64,000 bases of DNA from Meandrina meandrites (GCA_963693305.1 OY855903.1:26958955-27022954), one strand, 5' to 3'; numbered from the stretch's first letter, positions 1 through 15,700 are shown. The notes: generated from the letters alone by a model not told the origin. Made by a program: numbers and translations.

Positions 1-24
1 AATCTGCGAAAGTAACATACTTAC

Positions 25-3000
25 CACAAAGACATTGCCAAATTTGTCCGCGCCTGCCACCGTATCATAATCCAGATAACCGCTGCAAGTTAACCATCTA
101 AACAGAAAATAAACTTCCTATAAGCCCTACAGTGCTGACAAGTAATATCACCCACTATCACCAACTCTAAGAGCATAATCAAGCAAGTAACACTGGCGAG
201 GGTTTCCATTTCCGCAAGGCATAAAAAAATATCAGGAAACCAAAAATTAATATGAGGAGATGGTAAGGGTGGAAAGTACGGTCACAGATCTCTGTTCCCT
301 GTGGTTTTGTTGTTGATGATCTTTAACGACTATTTTAACATTGTCACGTTAAAAGACGCATGGAACGAAATTTTTATTGCCAAAAAGGCAAGACTTAAAC
401 ATGTAACCAACGCGTAAATAAATAGCTTCGGGCCTCCTTAAGCAACATTTCAGTGAAGACAACTGCATTTTCCAGAATAGTTTAAGTCTCGTGAGCAGGC
501 TTGGACTTCGGCTGATTCTTCATTATTCTGAGTATGCACAAGAATCAACCAATAACCGTTTGTTATGTCTATCAGAAGCCCTGTCGTGAGAATTTTACAG
601 GATGGTCAAGAATTTTTTTTTTTTTAACAGCTCTCACGGGTATCTTTTTGAACTTGATAAACTTCCTGTGTTGTTAACCAGCACGCGCACATTCAAGACA
701 CGCCACACGGCACACGGAGGGGGTGTAGTTTTTAAGAGCTTTGACATGTTTGTTCCACTTGTTTGCAAGTTTCGTAACAGGAAATGAGTCACCAAGGAAA
801 TAACAAGCTTGAAGCTAAGAGAATTACAAAGAAAAACTTTACAGTCAAAAGTAACAAGCTGGAGAAATGTGACTGGATTACATAGCCATGAAATGAGAGC
901 TTTACTCAGAACTCTTCCACAGCGACAAAAATGGTGTCTCAGACACTAAAAATTCGGTTAAATTTTTTTTATAAACAAATAGGAACCCATTCGAAGATGT
1001 GAAACGTTTTCTGTTCCGACAGGGCCAAACGAACTCATGCCAGATCAATAGACACTGCCATCACTTCACGACAAAAAAATGTCACGAACTTAATCGTTAA
1101 AACGGAAATGGACACCTCAAAATTTATAAAAAGAAATTTCTTTGGCAGTTGATATCTGCCGTGTGCAGTTAGAGTGTTCGTAAAGTTTTCTGCAATCCGT
1201 ACATTGAGTTAAAAAAAAGGTAAGGTTCGGTGTTTTTCACAAGGGGAAAGAATGGATAATTAATGCCGGCAACAGATCCAAGAAATGACTTTTGCAATTA
1301 ATTATAATTAAGAATAATAAAACAAGCAAAATAAAAACATTCCTTTCCGAGTACATTTTAGTGATTCATGGAATGTACCCTAACCTACTAGGTTCCTGGT
1401 GGGAGTTTACTGTCAAGAGGAAAAAATTTCATCCTGGTGTGTTTTTTCCGGCGGTTTAACTCCATTAAAAAGGGGGGGCAAAATGGAAATACTTATTTTG
1501 TTGACATTTAGGGGCAAATGCATGTTAATTGAATTTACTTCAGAGGCACGGAAATACGAAAGATTAAAAGCAAACATGGAAGGTTCCTTAGTTTCACGGT
1601 CAAGGGGTGAAACACTGCTTTTCGAAACTTAACGTCTACCAAACTAAACACAAGGCAAATGAAGAAAAAAAAGCTTGTGAAGTGCTGATTGATAGAAGAA
1701 TAAGAGAATAGCAGTATTCGAAGCAGCGAGAATAGCAAATTAGTCGACGCCCAAATTCGAGAAGACAAAATACTGAGATAAAAAAAACTGTTTTGTCTTG
1801 TGAAATTGAAAATTTTATAAATAGTTTTATTCGAGCTTGTTCGTGCCTACAATGTTATTGAACGTATTTCTTGATGTCAGCCTTTGGCAAAGCTACACAG
1901 CCAGCATATTTTGCGTCAAAATCACTTCAAACGGACGATTAATGAAACTTTGATGTTATGTCGCATTGCTAATTTAGCAATTAACCAAACACACTGAAAG
2001 ATACAACCTTACTGGCTAACGTGAGAACACCCCCGTGGAGCGTAATTGCCATTCACTGCAGGATAAACCTCATCCAACGCGGCAAGTGATATCAATCGCT
2101 GTAGGGACCGCTTAAGCTCTTTGCAAAAAAGACAGAACTTCAAGAGGCACCAAAACCGGACGAAATAAAATGCACGACTGCACGACGCGAAAACTGATAT
2201 CTCGTAGAGGCTGATGAAAAGCGCGAGGGCGGTAACATTCAAACGAGGTAAGAAAGCATTCTTCATATTCACTTCGAAATGAATTGGACACACAAAATGG
2301 CGCATTTTTGGTGCTTGTTACTACAACTACGGCATCGATCTGTTCAGTTATATTAACAAATTTCTTCACCACTTTCAAATACGAAATCTAGAATATAATT
2401 ACTCTTAGTTATTATGTTTAGCTTCGATAATTTTACCGTGTAAAATATGGCAGTTTTTAAAATGCCGCAAACAAAGCCCGGTGTATAGTGATATTCGGTG
2501 TTATCGGTAAGAAGAAGGATCGGACAAGGTTGAAAAAAAATATATCACACCGCAACTTAACCTGGTTATATTTAGTACTTGAAATGAAACAAAACCACCT
2601 TTTTTAGCATCGCAGCACCTGTTCCCGCGAAAGTTATTAACAAGGAGTTTCGTGCAAACATCGCCTAAAATGAAATGAAATTTTAAAATTTAATCGGTTA
2701 TAAAATTACGAAATATGTCATGATAAGGCCAAACAATATATAGGGAATTATTCACCATCCTCAACTGAACAAAGAGGGAAATCTTAAACAATCTTTTTTA
2801 GTAATGGCGAACTGGTGCGCGCCGCTTTTCGTTGTTGTTACCGAGATCGCTTTGTTATCATAATCTCCGTATGTCATTTCCAACCTCGAAATCGGTATTC
2901 TCCTTACTGGAATAGTATATATTTAATTGATGTGTGTTGTGAGTTTTTAGTGGTCTATCAAGAGAACATCCGCTGAAAGATTATTTTCTTTAGTCTAATT

Positions 3001-6000
3001 ATTTGTGTCTGTTTGAAAATATATTGGCTTTGAAAGGAAAGCTTAGATAATCCATATTTGGATTTAACAAATGGCTGAGTTATCCTGGCATCGTAAGACT
3101 GACAAATAATAGTGATTCTAAAAAAAACAGGACGCTGGCTTAACAGGTGATGCAGGAAGAAATGATTAAACGCAAGCGGAAATCCTCTTCAACAAAATGA
3201 GATTTTAACTCATTTTTTAGTCAGGCTACGATAAGATTCGACAACCGAGGTGCAAAATTTCAAAAAACTGGTTAAGAATTGATTACCATAAAAAAGAAGT
3301 CCTACTTTGACCAGTTTGTAGTTTGACATTTTTGGTGAAAAAAATAGCGAGAGGATTGAAAGCTTTTTCCTTCCTTTGCAAACAAGAGGCTAATGGAAAG
3401 ACAGCACCATTTGGCAGGTGGTACCGTCTATCAAACAGAATGAACACATTCAAAATGTTTCCGTTTGGGAACAAGTTTCGCCATTAATATCACAAGACGG
3501 TGGGCATAATTTCTGCATGTACTTTGACGAATTATCTCGAAAATGAACGCAACTTCAAATAATGCTCGAGATTACATTAATTTCGAGTGAAAACGAAAGC
3601 ATTTTTGGCTTCAAGCAAAATGCGAATTAAAAAACAAGCAAAAATAATCGATCATTTGATAACAAATTTATTTTAATGCAAATCAGTTAATGAGTATACT
3701 TGGGGAAATTTACAAAAAGCGAAACCCGCATTGTGGTTGGAAGCCAAAATAAGCATGAAAGCTTAAAGTGGCACGACCTGTTTTGGTTTCCCAAGAAACC
3801 GAATATTTATACAAAACTAAAAATTTGATTGTAACGTTTCACCGTGTAAATTGTTGAATATACAAGACTGGCAAATTTATAGAAAATAGCCAGTACGTGT
3901 TATCGTTGTCGAACTGAATCAAGCCAGACTAACAAATACTGCATTGAAAATTATTTTGTTTTCTGAAGGGCAGTTCTTCACTGAACACACTCAGAACATT
4001 TAATTTATCGCATTGTTTATTTACGGCAAATGAACTCTCTGATCTGTCTAAAGTGGCGATTCTGGCCGTTAAAATTACAATGCTTTTAGCTTCAAGATTT
4101 ACTGCAAAAATCTCTGATGACACTTTCAGCTGATTCCACAAACGAAAGCCAGCACGTTGGATTTATATTCGTTTGCACAAAATCATTTGTACACTAAACT
4201 ACTTATGGTTTAATTGAAACCTGGTTAAATCTCAGAGTTTTCGTAGGCACAGTTTTTTACGTATTGAACTGTCAAAAACAGCCATGCTTGACAAATGACG
4301 TATTTAACTAGGAAATGAAATCTTCATGGTTAATAAAGCCTTTTTTGAGCTTCAGAACGATTAGACGCCAAAATATCAAACTTGAATACACTTTGTACAA
4401 AGGAAAAGAAAAATTATCTAATATATTGAAACGGAATTTTTCGCTGCAAGATAACACCACGTTCTATTGTAATTCTGTTTTTAAGATTATTATCGGTACC
4501 TTCACGTATTGGGCACAGAAGAAAGTGTGTCTAGAGTCATAATGATTTGTAGCGATGCATGATTTTTGATCAGCACCTGAAAACAATTGTCAACTGCGTT
4601 TGACAAGGTAAATACAATTTTTAATTTCTTTGCATGAAAAATTTGTACAAAAAGCTATTAGTGGCTATGAAAAAACACAGGCTGCAATAACAAACCTCGC
4701 TCAGTTGGGAACTTGTAGTAACAACTGCAGGGATGTTACATAGACCGACCGTCGTTAGGCACAGTGCGTGAAATAACGGCTTTATGTTCTTGCGTTAACA
4801 GGGCAGAAACCATTTCACGTCTCCGCGGGATCTCGCGAGTTCACAGAAAGAGCCGCTACTTTACACAGCTGCTCTGCCGATTCGAGTTGACAGCGAACCA
4901 ACTGAACTTATTAAAATGGAGAAATTGACAAGAAATGCAACCGGAAATATAACGCGAGTAAAAGACGACAACGATTCGTACGGAATGGAGCCTCCAGGCG
5001 GGCATTTACTGCACCAAACACAATCCGGACAGGCGATTATCGTTTTCTTAGCTTTACAAGGCGTCCTCATCATCTGTGCCAACTCACTAGTGTTCCTGTT
5101 GTTTGCCAGCACTCGGTATTTGCGAACAAAGACGAACTACTGCTTGGTAAGTCTGGCAGCGAGCGACTTTCTGGCGGGGTTTGTTTCCCTGCCGTTAGTA
5201 CTTGTTTGTTCGACGACTTATTCAGGAAACGTTTGCACCAGCATGGACCTCTTCCATCGCTTCCAATCAATTTCCACAATTCTTCACCTGCTGGTGGCGA
5301 CATCGGAGCGCTATTTTAAGATTAAGAGACCTTTTAAGTACAACGTCCTGGTGACAAAGCGGCGCGTGGTGATTCTGTTGGTCGGCGTGTGGATCATCTC
5401 TTTAAGCGCTTCTTTTGTTCAGCTCACCTGGATCACTGGAAACCTCACCAAAGAAATGACCAAGAAATTCGATTTTGGCTATGCAGCTTTCTGTTTAGTC
5501 GCACTAGCCTTTCTACCATTCTTCATCATCATTTGCATCGATGGCCATATCTTTTACTTCATCCACAGGGAAAACAAAATGCGACGCGCTTTAACGCAAG
5601 GAACACTACTCAAGAAACAAGCAAAAGAGAAACGGAAACAAAATGACAGAAAAGCGGCCGTGATATACGCAGTTATGACTGTTACATTTGTGCTAGGATG
5701 GTTCCCGTATTTCATAATCGCACTGCTCGAGGATTTAGGTGTTTCTACGGCTCCTCTTGCCGTGCAGACAATCTTACTGTTTTTGAAGTTTAGCACGGCG
5801 CTGATCAATCCACTGCTGTACACGTTTTTCAAGACCGACTTTCGTAAGGCACTGCAGGCATTGCTGGAACGAGAAAACGGCTCTGATGGAAGCAACGACG
5901 TAATAACCACGACAGTTTAATTAAATGAAGCAAAACAAACACTGCTAAACGAGGAACGGACACAAGCTGGACACAAAACAGTGTAGGCGTTTAACTTCAA

Positions 6001-9000
6001 TTATTAATATGACTTGTGAACAAGCACGATTGATACAGTTTAAGCTTATTCAAGGTTCACTGATGGTTAGTAACGAATGAATGATCTCGCGCACTCTTAC
6101 AGGTTTCCAATACTCGATAGTTAGAGACCTTCGTAAACAACAGTAGTGAAATTTTCGTTCACGATAATAAACGTGATTTCTTTCTCTTTACGGAGCTAAG
6201 GTGTGGTTTTACAATCTTGTTTTATCCCCCAATCTTAACTATGGACCCGAACTTACTGGAAACTCCAAATCAAACTTTTAGATATTTTTTATACATATCG
6301 CATTTAAGTACACTCATTTTAGTTTTTTCTTTAAAAGGACGATCATATAAGTTCTACAGCAAATATTATCTTAAATTACAAAAGCTTGTTTTGAACGCAT
6401 ATTGATCGCGAGTCACGAGGCACTATCTTTTTATGCGCGAGATATTAATGTTATCGAAACTGGGAAAATTAACGACTATTCTCCCCATCAGATCATATTT
6501 GCACCTTTAACGGGAGTAGAAATGACAACTGATGGAGATTTAAACAGCAGCTTCTTATCAGCAACAAAAAAGGTTTCATTACTGGCAAATGATAAATGTG
6601 TTTCGTACAACATGCAAGAAAGACGCCACTTTCAAAACAACTAAAATAGCCTCGTTGAAAACAACCAACTTGTTCAAAACAACTGAAATCGCCTTACTTC
6701 TCATTAATATTCATTGTATGGAAAATTCACAGATTTTAATTCCTCTCGGAAGAGACAGGGTGAAAATACGAGAGGAAAAAGACAAATTCATTCTTTGTAG
6801 TACATTTAGCCACCTGACTTGACGTTCTCTAACGAACAGAGGAGACTGCTAAAGACATGTTGATGACTTCATTGAACAAACTTGTCGCCAAAATGATTGA
6901 CAGAGGAAGTATTCCATATCCCGATCGCCAAACGTGCTCGTTTTAATAACTTAGTAAACGTGTTAGTGTTTGGCAATGTGTCATTTTAGTTTCCGTCCAG
7001 AATACTTAACTGTTTAATTTACACTTTTCTGGTCCCTCCATCTGGAATAACTTGGATGAAGAACTAAAAAGTCTATCTCTCCATTCATTTAAGCAGACTA
7101 TGAAAAAGCGTTATGTAAGTACTTATGGTTAATGCTGGCTTAGTATTTTAACTTCCTTTTCGCTTGTATTAAACTTATATGTTTTAATTCAAACATTAAC
7201 TGGTACTGTCTTTTCCATCTTTTCTTTTCTTTTTCTTTTTTTTCTTTTTTGCGTAGTACTTAATTACTTATTACTTGGCTTAGTTTATTTTTGTCTTCTT
7301 TTATGTACAACCTCGTCAAGCAATTAAATTCCTCTTTTGTAACTACTCAGCTCGTTTAGTTTATTTCTATTCTGGGTAGTTTTTTTGCCTATTCTAGTTA
7401 ATTTATATTCTGCTGTAATTTTTTCTCAATTTAATTTGGCAAAATAAAATGGTTGTTGTTGTTGTTGTTGTTGTTGTGTTGGCAAAGTAATTCTATTTGC
7501 GTAGTTGATACAGCACTTCTATTTCAAGCCATTTTACAAAAACAGTTCTAAATATAGCACCATCACTCAGGAGTAGCCCCGAAATTGCAATCCCAGCATG
7601 CATGCGGTGCAATGAAGATCTATACGTCATCATTGTTGCTTAGCAACTTCGTTGGTGAAAACTACGGCCTCAGCCAAACCGGCCGGGAGCGATGAGAGGC
7701 GGCTGTATTCGCAGGCTAGACGATTCCCGCAGAACTTATTTTGACCCCAACTTAACCCCGACTGTTTAAGTTAATCCCCTTTAATTGAACAGTGTTTTAA
7801 ATAAATTTATGAAAAGAAACAATTAGATACCTTGGATTGACGTCATCTGCGAAAATAACCAAATGGTTCTCCCTTGCTTTGAACTTGACAAAGTGAAACG
7901 ACTCTTGAATGTCACTCACAACAATACGAGTTCCCATTGTATTTAGACCCATAATGAAGTTCGGGAGTTTCTGGAAGAGAAGAGAAGAAGACTTAAGGTG
8001 GTGGCAAACGAGGAAGCAATGTTGCGGACACAAATGTTTTCCCTGTTTGCCCCCGCGCGCAACATTTGCTGCGGACACAGTTCAACAAATGCTTTGGATA
8101 GGATTTTCAAAGATTTTGGAAACTCTGTTTGTTTGGTTTTGTTTGCACTAAGCTGAATGATTGGATCAGAAAACCCGTGCAATGTGCTCCTATCAGTTAC
8201 AGCAAAGGGGTTGTCTTGTCAGCCAATCAGGAACAACACAGGGTTCAAAATAAAATTTCGTTTTTAGCCTGAATTTGTCGGCTTTTTTGTCAAGGCTCAT
8301 TTTTTTCCCGGCTGTTAAGCTAGAGCGATGCGTTTTCAAGGGACACAATCCATATGCATACATGACGTACCCATGGGCTTGCAATGCATTCTGGGGCGAT
8401 TTCAAATACAGTCGGCCATTTCCAAGTTTTCCGAACTGAAAATATTTTACGGCAAAGCGAAATAATGGATTGGAGCAATTTGACTTCTTTTCTTATTTTG
8501 AATGTTTGAGAAGTAAATAAGATCTTCCAATATAATTTTTTGGAGGGACACAATACCTGAGAAGGTGGGGCGGCCCGTTATTTATCTGAAATGAAGTTGC
8601 CACATTGGCGACTAAACCGCAAAACCAGAAGTTTTAGTCGCCAAAGATGAAAGTTTGGTCGCGTTAGCCACCAGTGAGTCGCACTTTCTAGCCCTGTAGC
8701 TGCTTTATTGTCTGATATAAAATGTTTCCTTCAACTTACAGCAACTTTGATTTCAGTTGACCGATCAAGGCATGATATTTTATATTTCTTCGGTGAAAAG
8801 TAGCCGGCAAGTGTCGTCAAAGTGCCGGCTACCGCCGACAGCCGGCTGCTATTTTGAACCCTGCAACATCAGACGCCATCATAATGTAGCTTATGCCATC
8901 ACCGTTCCCGAGGCTTGCCACACTTTTCCCGCGCTTGCCACCAGTTATAAATTTTCTACTCGGTTCGCTGCACTTTCTGTGAAAGGAAAGAGGGGAGGGG

Positions 9001-12000
9001 GGAGGGAAGTGACTGTCCATTCGTTACCATATTCTTTTGGCCTCTTAAAAGCGTTCCACTATAAGTGCTTTTACTTTCGAGACAGCAATTTCATGGAATG
9101 CCTACCACAGTTTAAACAATTGTTTCGGTACTAAAGAAAAATACATCACAAAGTACCTTGTTTTCACATTTACGAAGAAGCTTCTTCTTGCCGAGATCAT
9201 AAATTCTTAACAGACGACCAACACCAGCTAAAAGGCGGCCCTGCAATGATTTAATACAGGAATATTAGGAATAAGTATTTGGGTTGTCATGGATTATGAT
9301 TATCTGATATCACAAACAAACAAAACTACCAACCTGAAATGGAGCTAATGCTCCTGGAATATCATCGACTTCAGTCTGAAACAGAGCAAACAACAAATGT
9401 CAGGAGTCTGATAATAACAGCTCTTACACAGCTATGTGTAAGACAAACCATTTTGATGTTTATAAACCTCTAAACGATAGAACACTGTTACTTCTTTTCA
9501 ATTACGGGTACTTGGAAAGAAACTTGTCTTAGTTGTTGATGTTACGACCACCGAGCACCTTACAGTGGCGGATCCAGACCTTCAGCTAAGGACGGAGCCC
9601 GCTTTTGAAAGCTTGACTATAAATGTTGAAATCTGCGAAGGTCATTCCGGCACGTCAAAGAAAATGTATTATTTCCGAAAAATAAGATGGGAGTTCGGGT
9701 CCCCGGGCCCCTCCCCTGGATCCGCCACTGCCTTAGTAAGACTTGGCTTTTGATTAAAGCTGCTTTTAGGTTTAAACTGATTTCCGCCCATATTCGGGCA
9801 GCCACAAAATTGTATTCACTTCGCAGATTTCTGAAAAGTGTGCATGTATTTGATTGGCTATTGTTTGGTTTGGACTTTTAAAATTACAGAACTGCAAATA
9901 AGAGACACAACGCAGAACTCATAAATGCTACATCATTACTATGGAAATTCTCTCAGTGGTAAAACCAAAATGAGCTTGCGGCGAGAGTTGCCTATATTTT
10001 TTTTTACCAATTGTCCTACTATGTAGGGTGGGCTTGGAATAAAGTGCTCACCTTATGGACAAATTCCAGTTTGTATCCTCCATCAATAAGCTCAGCTATC
10101 TTGTACGTGTGAATGAAACCTCCTGCGCATGAGCGCGGGTTCAGAGTCAAGTCTTTGGCTGTACCGACTAACGCGTACGTCTCATCGGGCCGACATGTGA
10201 AATTACACACGCACACACTGTGAAATATAACAAACAAGAACTCATTCTGCAGTCTATAACCAATGTCTTCTAAGACTTCAAACTATTTATGGTACATAGA
10301 TGTTATCTGATTAATATCTACCGCTAGGAAGATACAGACAACTCAGCAATCCTTCACACGATCTAAATACCGACTGCTTTAATAGTGCTTTGTGCAACGC
10401 TTGCGCTTTTCAAGCAGATCGAATTTTCTTTTTGTGACCCATTTTGTCGTGTGCATACCAACTAGATCCCCTGCCTTCTTCTCTAAATCTTTCCAGTTGT
10501 GGGAGGTGCATTGCTTTTAATGTATATACGCTCTTTTAACACATAAAGAGTTAACATATTAAGTCAATTTTACCGGACGGAAAAAAAAAACATCGGATAC
10601 TGAGTACAAACACAAACCTGACAGCGGATTCGTTCTGTTCCAACCGCACCTCGTCAATTGTTTCACCCTGGAAAGAAACATTACAGAAACGATGTTTGAA
10701 GGTGAAAAGAAGGTGGATAAGAAAATAAGAGTTCGGAAGCGGAGTATAGGGATTTTGGAATAGCGAACATGCAGCGAGTGGCAAATGGCAAAACCCTTCA
10801 AGTAACTAACTCGACATGTAACGGAGACAATTATTTCCACGAGAGAAATACAGATCATAGACTCCATACAGCGAAGGACAAACAGAGACTTGACTAGCAA
10901 AACAATTCTATTGTCAACATTACCACAACATCGTTTTACCTTGATCGGGTCCAGCATTCTCACAATGGAGGCCCACATTCCAGGTCCGGCTTTAGGCGCG
11001 CCAAATTGCTGCTCGGACAGATCCTCGTTGAGAAATTCGGCCGCCATTTGCGCTGCAAGCTCCTTCTCATCATCACCGGCTGCTTCCACCATTTCCTGAC
11101 AAGTAGAAAAGAGCAGAAGTGATCAGTGTGTACCTTCTCCTCACAAAATCAAGTCAAAGTCAAGATAGTAGGTTAAGAGAGTTACGGAATTCATCATAAT
11201 AATGAAATTCTTACTACACACCTCAGCGATTTGCTGCTTCTTCTCTTCCTTGACTGCGTCAGAGAAAGCATTATGATCGCTTTCTATGATAATTAAATTA
11301 TTACTCTGGGGGTGGATGACAAATTTTCGAGGCGTGTACTGTAGCGGAGTGGCCACTTGGTTAAACACCGCGCCTAACTTCTCAAGGGCTAAAATCCTGT
11401 GAAAGAAAAGAAACGAAAAAAAAAAATTAAAATGTCGCTGCTTATGCTCAACCATGCAAACTGTACTTGACACAGAAATACAAAGAAATTCAGTGTAGTG
11501 TTTGCACAATTTCAAACGAATGTGAGGCACGCTTTGTCCACATTTCCACCCTCAACAAATTCAGTCATCCTCAATTTAAAATGAAGGCCTGCCATTTGAA
11601 TACCGTCCTACAAAACTAAATTATTCACCCCCACACAGAGTAAGACAGATTTGAAGAACATTCTCTGCTATGTTAACAATCGCGGCGTAAAAAGATGCTT
11701 ACCTCAGCGTGTTAGCAGAGATAGCTACGATTCCCTCCGGGCACTGCTCAGAAGAGAAGCTGGACGCGTATTCCAGCGTCTCGTACGATAGTGGAGTAAG
11801 ATGAAAGCGAGACTGATACGAATAGCTGAGCCATGAACGACTTGACATTGCAAGAACCTGCAGAATAGGCCAAAAAAAACAATGAGCAACAAACACAGCA
11901 ATTTGATCCTAGTGACTTCAAAAGGCCTGTCCATGCGCTTTACTATGAATGCAACGCAAGTTACCACAAGTCTGCGGAAACTTTATGACACATACATGTA

Positions 12001-12684
12001 CGTAAACAGCAGTTGAGCATTACAGAAGCAACGCAGATCAAGTTTGTAAATGATAGAGAAAAGCGCTATTAAGTTTTCCATGGAGCTACGCACTCAAAAA
12101 CTGCGCTTGTATCGTTTGTTTTATTCATACTATGTGCATTACCAAAAACTGACATTTATTTTTGTTCTGTATGCTCGTAACAAACGCATGCGGGTCTTCG
12201 TCAACAATTAACTTTTTCGAAACTTAGTTGAAATCATAACTGAGTTCATACAACAATGACTGACAGAGCCGGAACTCACCGCATCTGATCCGTGCATTCG
12301 AACTTTAAACAACTTCACCGCTTTAGAACCAAGATATCTGAGTAACAACAACAAAACACATTTTATTAATAACATGATCGCCTCAAGAGTCTTTGCATTA
12401 TGATTTTAAGTAATCCTGAAACCTTTTTTGTCTTTCCTGAAAGTACTGACGGCTCCAGAAAGGCGTGCACGATAACAGTTGAGCAGTGCACAGAAGTGCA
12501 AAATGTATTTTAAAAAGTATTTTACAAATACGAAGCCGAGGCTTAATTTTTGTATCCACTGAAAAATAAAAACATGAGCGTTATAGTCGTTTCTTCCTCC
12601 CTCCATCTCGAGGTCTCATGAGTGATCTAATCCTTCGAAAGTAGTTATTCTCCTCGCTATTGTCGACTTAGACTGTTTTTGTTT

Positions 12685-12720
<36 letters not shown>

Positions 12721-15700
12721 GGGGGGGGGGGGGGGGTCCGGTAAGAAACGAAGAGCTTCCGATGCTACTTATTATAAACAATTCTATAAACTCCTTTGAT
12801 GTTGCACAAAAAAATTCTTCGCTCTCCAGCGTATAAATTTTATCAAACGCTGGATTTTCCACTCACTAAATTACGATTTTGCAACTTGTTTAAGCTAATA
12901 CTACTTTACAAGATAATTAATTCTCCTACCTCGTTCTTGTATCGGACAAATCCCCAGTAACAAGATCTAGAACTGTTCTTAGAAGCACACCATTCTGCAA
13001 AACAACAATGTTCGTATCAGCACAACAGCATCAAGCGTACGATAATCACCGTGAAGTGTCAAAAAACAATCAAACAAACAGCTTACAGATAATCCAATGT
13101 TAAGGAAGAGTCCTCCAATCCTCCCAGACTCGCTCTCTAATCCTCCCATGGCCATCTCCACAATACATAGTGACTCGGGGGTTGCGGGTAAGGCTTGCAT
13201 ACTGAGTGGCTGTAGACAGTCCTGCGGGTCAAGGGATATGACCCGCACAGTGTTGTCACTCAGACCAATGGCCAGAAACCTAGAGCGCTGCTCACCCGCG
13301 GGTACTGTCCCGAGGGCCATGCACTGAACGTCTGAGGACATTTCTTTCCGCTCTGTATACTCGTTAAGTTGGCCGGACTGAAATAAAATAAAAACATTTC
13401 AAAGGAATATCGAGCGTTTCCGTTCGACAACGAAACGACATGTAGAACGTTGAGCAGTAGACAGATGACAAAATATTGTCCACGTATGAAGATAAGTGAC
13501 GGGAATGAACAGGTAACAAGCCCTCTATCGTCTATCTTTTTCAATAAATTTCTTCCCATTTTTTGCATTGTTAGTTTCAACAGACGTAATAACGGGTAAC
13601 CTTTGGATCACAAAAAATTACAGTAAATTTTATGGTGTTTCAAAGTTTCAAAGACTGAAATTTGCACTAGAAAGAAAAAGCTTCGAGACACTCTTAAAGT
13701 TTCTCACGTCCAATAACAAATGTCCAGGGTCGTTTGCCACTAATATTATTCATTTGAATGTTACTTCACTTACCGGATCCATCTCAAAATAAACAATTTC
13801 TCCTCCAGTTAATGCAATGACAACCTAAAAGGTAAATTAAATACTAAATTATTGAAGTAATAAAAACGTTTCGGAGCGATTCCGCCTTTACGCGTCAAAA
13901 GTAGCGCACAGAATTAACTTGACGGTTTGCCCTTGTTGTTCCCATCGGCATTACCCCAAGTAAAAGAAATTCCTGCGTCCTACTTTCCTGTTCAGTGAAA
14001 CGTCATTTACATGTACAAGACCACATCAGGATCTTTCAAATTAATTTTTATTAGTATTGGAGTTTGAATTCTCGCTTAAAATACAAAACGCAAGCAACAA
14101 TGAGCAAAAGCGACAAGTTTCATACTTTGAAACTAGATATTATTGCCAGAAGATATGTTATGCTTTGCCTCAACGTACGGAATCTTCACACAAAGAACTT
14201 CTGGTTGACGTGAGTTATGGTTTTTGTGTTTGCTATACAAAATTTGTGCCACTTTTAAGCTACATGTAATTCACTCGATTTTCTCTTACTTCCCACGGTT
14301 GAAAATAATAGTTATTGTTGTTCATTCAAGATATTTCTTCATTTCTGACTGGTTTTCAATCCCCGGCTAATTCCAGCTAACCGGCTACCAATTTGGAAGA
14401 CAACTGTCAGTATTGGACGATTGACGTAATAATTATTGGACGACTGACGTCAATTGTCCAATAACAGAATATTATTGGACGACTGACATCACGCAACTAC
14501 GGCTAGCTAGAAAGATGGCCGCATGGTTTGAGCATTACGACAAGCAAAACATTTTCAAATTGAAGTTATTAGAAGACAAACATAGTCAAAACACGAAAAA
14601 AGCAACAAAGGGGAGTCAATCGATTTTGAAAGCGTATCTTCAAGAGAGAAAAATCCCTGATCCAGCCACAGCGGAGGACTTGGCGCGGGTTTTACGAAAA
14701 TTCTACACCGAAGTGAGAAAAAAGGATGGAAAAATGTATTCGAAAACCTCGCTTTGTGCCATCAGATTTGGCTTGAATAGACACTTTAAGCAAGTGCTTA
14801 ACGTCGACATTATAAAGGACAAGGAATTTAACGAAGCAAACCGAATTTATGAAGCACAGTGCGTAGAGTTGAAGAAACAAGGACTAGCAGACACTGAACA
14901 CAAACCTCCAATTGCTGACGAAGACATGAAGAAACTGTATGGAAGCGGTGTCTTCAACACAGAAAACCCTGCCACTCTTCAAAACAAGGTATTCTTTGAA
15001 ATAATGTTTTTCTGTCGCTGTGGCAGACAAAATCTGCGCCAGCTTAAAAAGAATGACTTTGAAATTAAAGTCAACTCGCTAGGAAAACGCTGCGTGGTGA
15101 AAACAACTGGTGAACTGACAAAAAATCACCGAGTACATGACATTCAAGCTGAAGGAGGAGGAACGATGATAGCAAACGATGGTCCCTTCTGCCCTGTTTT
15201 TTCGTTTGAGAAGTATTTGACTCACTTGAATCCATGCAACGAGTTTCTTTTTCAGCGACCAAAATCATCTTCCGACGGTCAAGTTTGGTATGACAACATG
15301 GTTGTCGGCGAGCACACTCTCGGAAAGAAGATGAAAGTTATCTCACAACAAGCGAAGTTGTCGACAGAATATACAAACCATTCGATCAGGGCAACGACGC
15401 AGTACACAAAGCAATTTAATTTCTTTATCTGCAAGGATGAATTCCATTCGTAATGAACTGTGTGGATTATGATTTTGAGTGTTGAGTATTGAGTGTGTGT
15501 ATTGTGTACTTTGCCTATTGTTAAAACCCTGTTAAATACATTTTGGGTATTTAGAGCTCTGGAAATATTTTGAATGAATAATAAAACAATTATTGAATTC
15601 AGCTTTCGTATGATATGAAGGGCTAAACTTCAGAATACCCGGCCACGATTGCGTGACATGTTCTGCTCCCGCAATCAATAAATATTTGCATATGGAAACA

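Noticed and set aside
8757..9134. 125-residue ORF at 8757-9134 as a gene
   Set aside because: It overlaps the end of a MITE and intron sequence, has no homology I recognise and no splice partners.
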